Positions 35,636 through 46,650 of a stretch of 64,000 nucleotides of DNA are shown here, piece by piece. This DNA comes from Euryodendron excelsum (taxonomy: Eukaryota; Streptophyta; Magnoliopsida; Ericales; Pentaphylacaceae): positions 12,512,001-12,576,000 of the forward strand of contig CM065385.1 of assembly GCA_033060915.1 (NCBI GenBank). The letters run 5' to 3'. The translations under genes and the position numbers were made by a program. The notes beneath the pieces were generated by a model that was not told the DNA's origin, did no database searches, and saw nothing but the letters and a program-made list of their open reading frames with translations. The number at the start of each line of letters is the position of its first letter. Position 1 is the stretch's first letter.

Positions 35636-35826
35636 AGAAAAGGAAAAGAAAAGAAAAGAAAAAAAAAAAAAAAAAAAAAAAAAAAGAAAAACAAAAAGAG
35701 AGAAAAAAGAAGAAAAAAAGAAAGAAAAAAAGAGAGGAAAAAAGAGAAGGAAAAAAAGAAGAAGAAAAAAGCAAAAAAAAAAAAAACAGAGGAGAAAAAA
35801 AGAGGAAAGAAAGAAAAAAAATAAGA
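35636..35826. repeat. Polypurine A/G simple repeat
   Basis: Nearly uninterrupted A and G on the plus strand (AAAAGAAAAG, AAGAAGAAAAA words) just upstream of the antisense gene. Read on the minus strand it is a T/C tract where that gene's promoter or 5' leader would lie. The lysine-rich plus-strand and phenylalanine-rich minus-strand frames through it are composition artefacts. Confidence 0.9.
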
Positions 35827-35869
35827 GAAGCTAGGCCCTATCTATTTCCCCAGTTCTTTTTCAAAATAA

Positions 35870-36475
35870 CAAACTAGTTTCCCGGGCTTTCTCCTTCAAA
35901 AGCCCTATTTCAAAATGTTTTCTAATGGTTTTTCAAGTTTTTTCCTCAAAAAGTTCTATTTCAACATTTCAAATCAGTTTCTTGGGCTTTCTCCCTCCAA
36001 AGCCCCGCTACAAAGATTTCCTACGGTTTTTCAAGCTTTTTCCTCAAAAAGTTTCGTTTCAGAATTTCAAATCAGTTTCTCGAGCTTTCTCCTTCAAAAG
36101 CCCCGTTTCAAAGATTTTCTACGATTTTTCGAGCGTTTTCCTTAAAAATTTGTGTTTCATTAATATCAAATCGGTTTCTCAGGCTTTCTCCTTTAAAAGC
36201 CCCGTTTCAAAGTTTTCTAACGGTTTTGCTAGCCTTTTGCCTTAAAAAAAAAAAAAGCTCTACTTCAAATTTCAAGCCAATTTCCTGAGCTTTCTCCTTC
36301 AAAAGCCCTGTTTCCAAATGTTTTCTAAAAGTTTTCTAGGCTTTTCCCTTAAAAAAGGTTCTATTTCGAAGCTTCAAGCCAGTTTTTCGGGCTTTCTCCT
36401 TCAAAAGCCCAGTTTCAAAAAGCTTTCTAAGGTTTCCCAGGCTTTCTCCTTTAAAAGCCCAGTTATAAAAAATGA
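35870..36475. repeat. Tandem repeat of about 100 bp, six copies, upstream of the antisense gene
   Basis: Units have GGGCTTTCTCCTTCAAAAGCC, TTTCTACGGTTTTTCAAGC, TTTTTCCTCAAAAAG and TTTCAAATCAGTTTC. The GCTTTCTCC core recurs near 35886, 35986, 36084, 36183, 36289 and 36391, with a shortened unit at 36440. Frames staying open across it come from the repeat structure. Confidence 0.85.
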
Positions 36476-37801
36476 CTGCTTTTTCTAAGAATTTTAGACT
36501 TGAACGTTGAATTCCTAAAGGGTCAACACTTTTTGAAAATTTTAAGCAAAGTGCCACATTAAAAACTCACTATCCCATAATTTAACAAAACATAAAACAC
36601 CTCATTAAGGCTCCCCAAGCCTTCAACAACGACAATCGACACCATCCCATCCTCCGTAACACGTGACCCATGATTAAGCACAATTTCCAAGGTCATTTCT
36701 TCCTTTTTCAAACTTTTCTAATTTCGTTTTTATTTCTACAAATTTCCAAAAATTCCCAAAACACTCAAAAAGATCCCCATAATTTTCTAAAAAAGTCCTA
36801 CAATTTTTACATATGTTCTCTAATTTTTCCTATTTTTTCTAATTTTCAAAAATTTTAAAATTTAAAACTTTTCAAAAAATTATGAAACTTCATATGGTTG
36901 TTCTATACATTTTTCTAAGACATCCAGTACAAAAATTACGCACAAATACGCAATACCCGAGCCTACAGAGGCAATTTTCTTAACCTTCCAGAAAACTCAT
37001 TTACATAAACAAGCAAAATCTCATAAACGCGCTCAAATCTTCGTCAACTCGCAAAACAATCCGCTCATTGCATTCTAAACATCCTAAAGCATAGGTTTAC
37101 AGTAATCATACGCAAAAAACGAACAGATATGCATCAAAATTGACAAAATTTCAAAAAATTAACATTTGAATTCTCTAGTGAAAAACAAGCTTTCCGGTGA
37201 GAATCCAGCAACAATGTCGACTTCCGGCAAGCAGCCGACCTCCCTCGAGACTTTCCTAGCAAAACTCGACGTAAATCTCTCGAGGCCCCCACGTCAAAGC
37301 TCCCCAATCGCCTGGAATAATCAAAACCCACAATACACAATGCAAACTTGCTCTGTTTTAAAACCCATGGCCTGGAGCATGTAGCAGATGCATCAGAAAG
37401 AAAATCCAACTGGCTCATTGCTACGTACGCTAGGGTTATATTAGACCAGGTGCATATGCTACGTGCGCTCAGTCCTTTAGCTTCTCGCCAACACCAATTT
37501 TCAATCCTCCAAGTGTCAAAAATCATTTTTGAGGCTTTCAAAAGCCAAAAATCAAGCTTTCAAAAATTTGTTTTCAAAAACCAAGTGTTCTGGGCCGAAC
37601 TTCGTCAAATTGGCATTTTCAAAACTCGGACCCTAAAAAAAATTTCCAAAGCACTAAGTTTTTTGAAATTCAAAGTTTTCCAAACAAGCGACTCATAAGT
37701 AGTCCAAAACTTTCCAAACTTGCCAAGTTGTCCCTCCGATCACCTCGCGACCAAAAAGGGATTCTTACTTTGTTATTTTTCTACCTTCGATAAGCAAAGA
37801 C
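36476..37801. mobile_element. Internal 3' region of element C, non-coding
   Basis: AT-rich DNA with stops in all frames and no recognised motif. It ends in the PPT before the 3' LTR. Confidence 0.55.
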
Positions 37802-37814
37802 AAAAAAAGAGAGG
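37802..37814 (+). other. Polypurine tract of element C
   Basis: AAAAAAAGAGAGG lies four bases before the 3' LTR start. The preceding AGCAAAGAC aligns with TAAAGACAG before the PPT of A. Confidence 0.85.
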
Positions 37815-37818
37815 TAGT

Positions 37819-40800
37819 TGTAAGCACCCCCTTTTTTGCCCACTTGGCAGTCTTTGGCACGACTGGATTCAGTTTTCAAACATTACAACTTATAAGGGCC
37901 TGAGATGGCTCCTTCAAACTTTAATCCAATCAGCTGGTCGTTTCTCTGGCTCACAAATCCCAATTGAAGCTATAAAGACCATCATGCCCCTAGGCATTCT
38001 AGACAGCTTTTCGAGACCCGACGGTCTCGGGAACCAACACCATCCTGGTAGCTTCTCCAAGATCGGGCGATATTGAGAACCAACACTTTATCAAGTTCTA
38101 GACAGTTCACTTCTAACGGCTCCTAGCCCGCCAATGTAGAATATCCGTCATTTATTAGTTCTCCGAGACCAGTCATTCTCAAGGACCAATACCACCCTCA
38201 TAGGTAGCTTTCTGAGACCAAGTGTTCTCAGAAACCCACACCACCCTACAGGTAGTTCTCTAACACCAGGCGGTCTCAAAGGCCAACACCGCACAGGTAG
38301 CTTTTCGAGACCAGGCGGTCTCGGGAACCAACACCTAGGTCAACACCAGCGCCTGCTAGCCGACTCGGTGAAAAATGATCAAACTTGTCCTTTAGGCCTC
38401 CAGGCACATCTTGAGAAAGTTTAAAATCCCTCAAGATGGTAAGTCCACCTTTCCAAAGTAATCCCAAACAGTTAGGCATACTTAATATGCCATCTTGTCC
38501 AACTCTGGTCCTATTTTGGTTAACTCCGGTCAAAATAACCGTTTTGCCCCTAAACGCCCCAGCACAGCACAAATCCCACCAAACAGTGAAAAACTCTTCC
38601 AAAACCATCGCTGAACAACCCGGCACACTTAACACAACACTCCAGCCCATCCTAACCTTTTTCAACCAAGTCCAGTCAAAATTACCATTTTACCCTTAGT
38701 GACCCAAACAGGCCTCGAAACTACACCTTTTTTAGGGTATTGAATGGCGGGTCTTATCATACACCCCTATTTAACCTAAGGTGGACCTCACGACTCTAAA
38801 CACTCTCGACTCAACGAAAGTCCTCCTGGAGCGTCTCACAAACGCTCCGCCAAGGTTGTTTTTTCTCCCGATTCCTTGATAGTAATGCACCTCAAATGAC
38901 TTGAGAAATGTGTAAACCAGGGAATTTCTAAAAGCTCATCCATAGGTCTTTCCACTGATACGGCTCAATTGGATGGATTGCTTCCTGAAGCCCTTCATCG
39001 CATGGTTTGAAAACTGTCACTTTTAGTAACCCCTGAAGCGCTTCACAGACACTCCGCCAAGATTGACTTTTTCTCCAATTCCCTGATTATAATGCATCAT
39101 CAAACAACTTGAGAAACGCATAAATTATGAAATTCTCAAAAGTATTTCTAGAGCACTTTTCATCAATATAGTCTGATCAGAGAGATCGCTTCCCGAAAGC
39201 CCGATCATATGCCCTACAAACGGTTATTTTTGAACACCTACGGAGCGTATCATAGACGCTTCGCAAAAATGTATTTTCGTGCACACTTCCGAACACCTTT
39301 CAAGCTTTTCGAAAACTCAAAAGTTCACGGAAAACCCTAGGAGAACACTATGAACGTGATTGATTTTCCCGAATCTTTTCTAGTTGCCACAATTATCGAA
39401 GCAAAGTTTGAACGAACACTCCCAGTAGCGGAGCATATGCTACATGCGTCCAAATTTTGATCAGATCGATTAAACTTCGCTTAGCCCTTAAGATTTAGCC
39501 ACTACAATGTGTGCCACATGGCATTCTACCAATAGAGCAATACTTGCACATGTAACATATATGCCAAGGCAAATTTCTCCCAAGCGCATGTCTTACATGC
39601 GCCAGGTCTCTCCAGATTGCTTATAAATATAGGCCTCCCCCTTCGAATATTCAAGAATCAAAATTGATAGCAAAGCTCTGTTAAAACTGCTCAAGAACCT
39701 CAAATTTCTATATACATCCCCCACTCCTAATATTTAGGCTAGATTTCATCTCCCCCTAACCTATACACTACACTTATATAGCCTTCAATGCCATAGACTA
39801 CCTCATTCCCGCCCCTTCAAGCCTCTTTAAGGTTATTCGAGCTCAAGTCAAGGCATCCATGGAGGTTTGAAAGTGTTTAAAGGCAAATGGTAGTATTCCC
39901 TTTACATTTTTGCAATCCCCACTTCTCTCTTCTCCCTCCTAGCCTACTTATGCAATTCTCTATTTTAATCTCCATCTTCTACCCCCCCTCCCCCCCCCCC
40001 TTTCTTGCATGCTTGAAATAAGAAAACTCTTACTTCATGCCTAGAGGAGAGCTTGTAAGAGCCAGCGTGTAGAGAATTTCTCACAAACTTACTTTAAGAT
40101 GGTATGGCCTTAAAGCACCTTACTATGTGCTGAAGCCTCTAGCCTCATATGATTTCATGACCCTTTTACATATAATTATCTTGTTCATGTTTTGCATGCT
40201 TGGCTTTGTTTTCATTTTTTCAAAGTTTTCACTATTTCTATTTCTATGGCATTCTCTAGCTTCATATTTAAATATTTTCCTAAAAATTGTCCTAAAGTTG
40301 CTTTCTTGAAGCCTAGGTTAAACCCTCAATTTCTACCTATTAGAAAACCCTCATTAAGTCCCTTGATTTCACTTTGCAACCCTACATATCATTGCTTTTC
40401 AAAATTGCATTAAAATGGCTTTCAAATCCCCTTCTTCTATGTTGATTCTTAAGAGCTTTACTCTCTTGAATTTTGTAGTTGAAATGGTCCCTTGGCACCC
40501 TCTCTTGAGTGGTCTCTCCATTATTTTGACCATATGAATCCTACTTCATTAGGATGAGCACTATTCTCTTTAAAATTGCTTTTAAAACTATTCCCTTCAA
40601 AAAGGGTTTTCAAAATTGCACTCTCTCCAACTTATATAAAATGATTTCCCTAAACCATCATTTTTACCTTAATTTTTAGAAGTTCTCCTCTCTTGAATAT
40701 TGTGGTTGGAATGGTCCCATGAAGTCATCTTGGGAAAGATTTTCTTCAAATCAACCACATGAACCCATATTCTTTAGAGTGGTCTTCAACTTGTTAAAAG

Positions 40801-43049
40801 TGATTTTCCAAAACCTCCTTCGCAAAGCCAATTTTCAAAAGGTCATTCTCTATAATTTTCAAGTCTTCAAAACTATTTATTCAGTTTTGATTTTTACAAG
40901 TTTTGCTTTCTTGAGTTTATGGGTGAAATGGTTCCAAAGCAACTATCTCTTAAGTGGTTTCAAAACATCAACCATAGGAACCCAACACTCACTTGAGTGG
41001 CTTTCATAAAAAGGTCTTCAAAATATACTTTCAAATTTCATGCATAAAACTACCTTTTCCAAACCACTGTGTCAAAACCCTAGTCCAAAACCTCTTTTCA
41101 AAACCACTCTTCAACCCTAGATTAATTTGACCTTAGGTCAACCGAACCTTAAGTTAACCGAACCCAAGTTAGTTAACTCTAGGTCATCTTAATCCGAAGT
41201 TAACCTAACCTTAGTTAGTTAACCTTAGGTCACCTTAAACCTAGGTTAACCTAACCTCAGTTAGTTAACCTTAGGTAACCTTAACCTTAGATTAAACTGA
41301 CCTTAGTTAGTTAACCCTAGGTCATCTTAGCCCTAAGCCAGCCGAACCCTAGTTAGCCAACCTTAGGTTAACCTAACCCAAGTTAGTTAATCTCAGGTCA
41401 ACCCAACCTAGTTAGGTAGGCTTCAAGGCTCCAATTCAAAGACTCCTTTTCAAATAATCCTTCAATTCAAAAGCCATTTTCATAAAATACTTCCAAAATC
41501 TCCTACTCTCTTGAGATTTCAAAAATCAAACTCAAAATCTTTTCAAATACTCCCTTACTCGATCTTCAAAATGCTCCTAAGAGATTCCCATAAACTTGTC
41601 CCATTGGCTAGACACTTAACATTTTTCCAAAGACTATTTTCAAATATTTCCAAAAACTCACAATCCTAAAGCGTCCCCTACCTTTTATGGTTAAGGGATT
41701 CTAAGGAAAGTGACACATGATGTACAATCTTCAAGGTTGTCCATATTAGAGTTCCAAAGCCCTAAGTGTTTCCAAAAGCTACTTTCAAAAATGATTTTTA
41801 AAAGTCACATTCTTGAAGTAACATTATGTCTTACATGGGTGAGGTGGTTCAAAGGAAGTGATATATCAAGTAGGGTTCTATAACCCTAAAGCTATAAAAA
41901 CTCAAGGGAAGTCTCTAACCCCTTTTTCAAAAATATTTTCAAAAGTTATAGCCTTAAAGGAGTTTAGCTATTCATTAACTAACATCTCAAAGGTGATGAA
42001 ATATTCAACCTACCTTTCATAAAGGTGCATGAAAACTATTTTCAAAAATCATTTCAAGACAAGTCCATAAGAGCTCTTGTGACTCCAAATCTAATTTTCA
42101 AGTCTACAACCAAATTTTTGAAACTTTCAAAACTATTTTTGAGTTATGTTTAAAAAATATTTCAAAACACTTCAAACATGCCAAGTTCTATTTCAAAGGC
42201 ATTTTTTCTAAAACTCTCAAGTTCCCTTTTCTCAAAGACCACAAAGTGTCTTCAAACCTTTCCAAATACCTCAATGTGTTTTTAAAACATTTCAATGGCC
42301 CCAATGTGTCTCTTTTCTATCGGGCTCTTACCCGAACTGTAAATGACCTGATTCTCACCAATTGAGATACGTAGGCAACCTAAGTGTAGTCATAACTTTT
42401 ATTTCAACTCAAATCCCCTTTTCAAAAATTTCTATCAATTCAAAGTTTCTATCTCAAATCCTTTCAAAAACCCCCATATTTTCAAACGTCTTTTTAATAA
42501 CATGCACTATGCATCATTCATCCAAAAAGTGATGGCCAAACCCTATTTTCAAAACTCTAAATTGGATATTAAGTGGATAATAGTAACTGGCTATTCAAAT
42601 GAGTGAATTAAGGGTGATTAAACATGTAGATACCGAAAGGGTAGGGAGAGTGATGATCTCAAGATATCTTCTCTACACGTAACCAACCCCTGGACCATGG
42701 ATTTCTTTTTTCAAATGACCAAAATGGAGTTATATTCAAAAAGGGCTTCTGACTTTCCAAAAGTTTGCCCAGCAACCTATTTTTTTAAAAACCCTCTCTC
42801 GAGGGAGTTTTCTAAAATCTTTTTCTAAAACCTAAGTTTAATCTTCGGATTACACTTAGTTTTAGGCGACCTAACTCACAGTAATCAAGTTAGGTAGTGA
42901 CTCCTATTTTTCTAAAACAAGCCCTTAATCAAATCAATTTCAAGTTCAAACCTAGTTACACTTATCCTTCTATGGGGATGAGTTCTAATGACAGAGTTCC
43001 ATGCTTTTTTCCAAGCCGAAAGGACTTGGTTAGAAACTAGGGCGCAACA
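37819..43049 (+). mobile_element. 3' LTR of element C (5.2 kb)
   Basis: Starts TGTAAGCACCC after the PPT and ends GGGCGCAACA before GGCGT. It repeats the order of the 5' LTR: U3 cluster (37985-38345), 208-bp duplication (38825-39270), TATA box (39622-39629), C run (39983-40001), CCCTAGGTTAACC array (41110-41425), conserved U5 block (about 42355-42385) and a decayed PBS-like site (42895-42904, TAGTGACTCC). Confidence 0.92.
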
Positions 43050-44830
43050 GGCGTTCAGTCATGGCATATTTGGGGCGTAGGAGCTCACCGCCCCAACCAT
43101 CAGTGGTCATGTCTGCGGTGGGAATCTCCTCTACGGGTATGAATTCCTCAACTGGCCAGTCAGAGGGGTCATGTATTTCATTTGGATTTTGGAGATAGAT
43201 TGGGTATGGTGGAAATTCCTCCTCCCAATCGCTTCCTTCATCAGTCTCCCAATCTCCCTCGTAATCTTTGATCATGACCTCTTCCAACCCACCATCCTCT
43301 TCTATTTCCTCCAGTATTAGGTTAACAGTGTGGTTCAGTAGAGGATTTGTGATAATGGGGGCAGAAGTAGGATTTACCAGTTGTATGTCAATTGTCTTAA
43401 TGTCTATCAGGTCTTGAATCTTATGCTTGAGGGAGAAGCAGCTTTCAATGTCATGCCCTTGGCTGCCTGAATGATACTCGTAAGTGAGGGCGCCATTGAA
43501 GGTTAGAGGTAGAGGGCTTGGCAATGGACGGGCCGGTATGTGCTTCAGTATGTTATTCTTTAAGAGGTTATGGTAGGCATTTATTTGGGTGAAAGCTAAG
43601 GTATCAAAGGTACGGATGCATCAGAAAGGCCTATTGAAGTTAGGACATTCCCTAGCAAGGCCAAAGTTAAGTGCTTGTGTGGGCATGGTTAAAGTGGGAA
43701 TCGGTAAGATAGGATATGACTAGAGTGTGGATGGTATTGGGGTGGTTGAATGGGCAAGATAGCAAACACCTCACTCTCCTTCTTAATTATCCCCTTGTAG
43801 TAGTCACCTTTTGGCTATATTGGCAGAACTTTCTCCAGTTTTTGTATAAGGATCCATAATCCTTCCCATCTTGAGGCCATTCTTTATCATCTGCTCTTGC
43901 ATAATAAGTTCAAAGAAGCTTTTCCCCACACTCGTGCAGAGCTTTTCATATTATATGCTGTGGAAAGTGTGTACAAATAGTTGCATATACTCCTTCTCTT
44001 CCAAAGGGGAATTGACTTGTGCAGCTGCTTCTCTCCATCTAAGGGCATAGCTCTTGAAACTTTCTTTCTCTCCATTACTCATTATCATCAAAGACCACCG
44101 GTTAGAAGTGAGATTTATGTTATGACGATATTGGGCTTTGAATGCATTGACTAGTTTGATCCAAGTTGTGATCTTCCTTAGATTGAGTTAAGCAAACCAT
44201 TACTAGGTGGACCCAGTGAGACTATGTTAGAACAGTTGCATGAGGAGCTTTGGATTGTTCCCATAACCACTCAATGCCCCAGCATAAAGGCAAAGTTGGG
44301 CTATGGGGTTGCCAGTGTCATTGTACTTTTAGAAATTGAGTATTTTGAACTTGGCCGGTCTTCGATGGTCTGGGACGAAGCACAACTCATTATAGGAGGC
44401 AAGCCCAAAGGTGTCATGGCCATGAAGGCTTCGTAGTGAGTCTTCCAACCCTTGAATTTTTAGACTGAGAGGGTCTAGGGATTTTCTTTTCATAGCAGGC
44501 AGTGTTGGTCGCCTTGGCATCCTCCTTTTTTTTTCACGTAGTGTCAGGTTGAAACACAATCCTTGGGTTGGCAGGTTCAAAATCCTTGGGAAAAATCATG
44601 GATGATGATGGGGCTAAAGTAGCATTTTTCACAGCCATGGCTTGGATGAGTTTAAACATCTCATCGATCTTGGTTCTTATTTCATTAACCTCTTATCAAG
44701 AGACTGAGGATGACTCGTCAAGATTAGCGGGCATTAGTCAAGCTCTTTGTCAGGTGATGATAGGGTTCCTAGTTAACAGTGAATCTTTCTTAGGAGCAAT
44801 GGTGTCTCTTTATGATGTAATCTCTGCCAA
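43050..44830 (-). pseudogene. gag: Broken gag of element B (retrotransposon gag domain)
   Basis: Read right to left it matches C's gag along its length: KIDEMFKLIQAMA (about 44665-44630), LSLKIQGLEDSLRSLHGHDT (about 44470-44410), LYAGALSG and LMQLF (about 44310-44255), GEKESFKSYALRWREAAAQV (about 44080-44020) and LFVHTFHS before a stop. A long open stretch follows from 43524 with EYHSGSQGHDIESCFSLKHK, an acidic segment (EGDWETDEGSDWEEEFPPY) and DGWGGELLRPKYA. Stops and a frame change are scattered between 44600 and 43900. At 43050 it is cut by C; 30 more bases survive at 22707-22736 before A interrupts it. Its YH..GH..E.C knuckle-like motif is intact, unlike C's. Confidence 0.85.
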
Positions 44831-46220
44831 AAAAAAAACATGGACACAAGTCACGAGTTAGTGTTTGAAATTTAAAAAGCTTTATGCAATGCATGTTTTA
44901 AAGGTGTCCCTTCTTGTAAGGGAGACTAAATATGATGCAGTTGGCTCATTTTTTGGAGATAGAGGGTCTGCTCTTGTATGCAAATACCTTACCATCTATT
45001 GAGAACATACATTCATTTGTTCATGTTGCTTATAGAAAGTAAAAGAGTACATTGAACTTTAAGTTTAAAATACAAGGGAATCGAAGCACATTTTAATAGG
45101 GGAAGGGAAAACATTTTCCTTGTGACTTTCACCTATTCACTTTTACATTTGATTTTGATGTTGAGGAGGTCATTGAGAGACCTTGCTATTTGATTGCCCT
45201 TTGTTTTCTTGGCAACCTTATCTCTGCTAGCATAGAGGGATTAGGGCCCCTCTTTATGGAATGACTTGAAATGAATGCCATGAGTCCTTAGGGTTACGTG
45301 GGAACTCTTATGATTTCCGTAGGTTTTATGCAGGGGAGAGTGATCTTGGCGTCACTCTCTATGAGTTGATCATATGCATGAGAATGCAGTGGCTGAGTTA
45401 CTTTGAAACTCTTGTCTTGAAATGGAATATTGAATGCATATACATGTGTGCCAAGCAAATAAAGGGAGAGAATGTAATTGTAAAGTAAATATGTATGCAT
45501 GAGCATTTATACAAGCATTATAATAGCAAAAATTAGACAAGGATAAAGGAAAGTAAAGTAGTCATCCTTTCCTCCATAGTTTTGAAATTAACGTGTGTGT
45601 CTTAAATCTAGTAGAGGTTCGGCTATGTATGGTTTCTAGATGAGCATGAGGTTAAGGGTTTACTAATGTTTCCTAAGAAGGCTCGGTTCCCAAATCTTTA
45701 AACCTAGGCCCACTCCTTGAAGTGGTGACATTATAGGTTGGTGATTCGAGCAGGGGAACCATCAAGAGGTCGTAGACTAAAAAACTGACACAGCATCCGC
45801 TCACAACCAATATATTGTTCCCCCTTCTAACTAGAAGGGACGTAACCAAGTAAAGAATACAAATATGCAAATGCAAGTGCATGTGCACTATGTGTGTGGA
45901 ATTTTAAAAAATGGAGGAAAGGGCCCAACGACTCCCATCCATCCTGTCCATTCCATTCATTCATGGCACACATGGCAGTTAGTATAACATAAAATAAAAT
46001 GTGAACAAAGGTCCACTCACAATAAAAAAAAATGCAAAAAGACAATACTTGGATGACAAACTTAATGCAAGATAGTATGATTGAACACAAATTGAACGCA
46101 TATTTTTTAAAGCAGTTTTGAAAAGTTTCATTTTAAAGAATTTGAATTGGATAAATCAATCAAAGATTCAAGATGAGTGAAGAGTGAAAAGATAAGATAA
46201 TGGCCTAACCCTCTAAGCGT
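44831..46220 (-). mobile_element. Untranslated leader of element B
   Basis: Non-coding and collinear with the leader of C (28064-29616) on the opposite strand and with the remnant in A (17550-17966). It ends at the PBS with the conserved GCTTAGAGGGTTAGGCC (minus strand). Confidence 0.7.
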
Positions 46221-46237
46221 CCCCAGTGAAGTCCCCA
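46221..46237 (-). other. Decayed primer-binding site of element B
   Basis: The plus strand reads CCCCAGTGAAGTCCCCA, 14 of 17 bases of the tRNA-Arg(ACG) 3' end. It is the most decayed of the three PBS copies, in line with B being the oldest element. Confidence 0.8.
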
Positions 46238-46239
46238 GC

Positions 46240-46650
46240 TGTCGTAGCCCAATTTTTTGCACTTAAAAAAATACATAAGTGAGAAAAATACGGTACTCTC
46301 TCGTTATAACTCATCCTTCTAGACTATGTTTGAACTATAAAATGATTTAAATAAGGGCTTTTTCGAAAAGATGTAGAGTCACCACTTAACTTTGTTAACG
46401 TGAGTTAGGTCACCTAAAACTAAGTGCAAGCTAAAGATTAAACTCAGGGTTTTTGAAAAAGTTTTGAAAACTTTCTCAAGAGAGGGTTTTTTGAAAAATA
46501 GGTTGTTTGGCAACCTTTGGAAAGATTTAAACCCTTTTTTTAAAATAACTCTATTTTTGGTCTTTCGAAAACATTGATTCTAGGTTTAGAGATTGGTTAT
46601 GTATAGGGAAAACACTCTAAGCTATCACCCTATTCTGCTCTTGCGGTACC
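46240..46650 (-). mobile_element. 5' LTR of element B, 3'-terminal piece
   Basis: Begins TGTCGTAGCCC on the plus strand next to the PBS and is collinear with the first 410 bases of the other minus-strand LTRs. It breaks off at GCGGTACC where solo LTR F starts. The missing continuation is at 57038. Confidence 0.9.

Larger units (their letters stand above)
22737..43049 (+). mobile_element. Element C: complete 20.3-kb gag-only giant-LTR retrotransposon
   Basis: It has two LTRs in direct orientation (22737-28044 and 37819-43049), a PBS (28047-28063), a broken gag (29617-31831), an antisense extra gene (33841-35546) and a PPT (37802-37814). It is flanked by GACGT (22732-22736) and GGCGT (43050-43054), a 5-bp target duplication with one transition, inside the gag of B. 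The two LTRs look roughly 85-90% identical by eye over their first 200 bp, so the copy is old. No reverse transcriptase, RNase H, integrase or protease motif was seen, so it is a non-autonomous element with gag, of the type called TR-GAG. Confidence 0.9.

Noticed and set aside
35580..35834. Lysine-rich protein frame, and the Phe-rich N-terminus on the other strand
   Set aside because: Both are translations of the A/G simple repeat; the antisense gene is better started at 35546.
35915..36245. Two overlapping frames encoding Phe/Ser-rich repeats
   Set aside because: They arise from the 100-bp non-coding tandem array.
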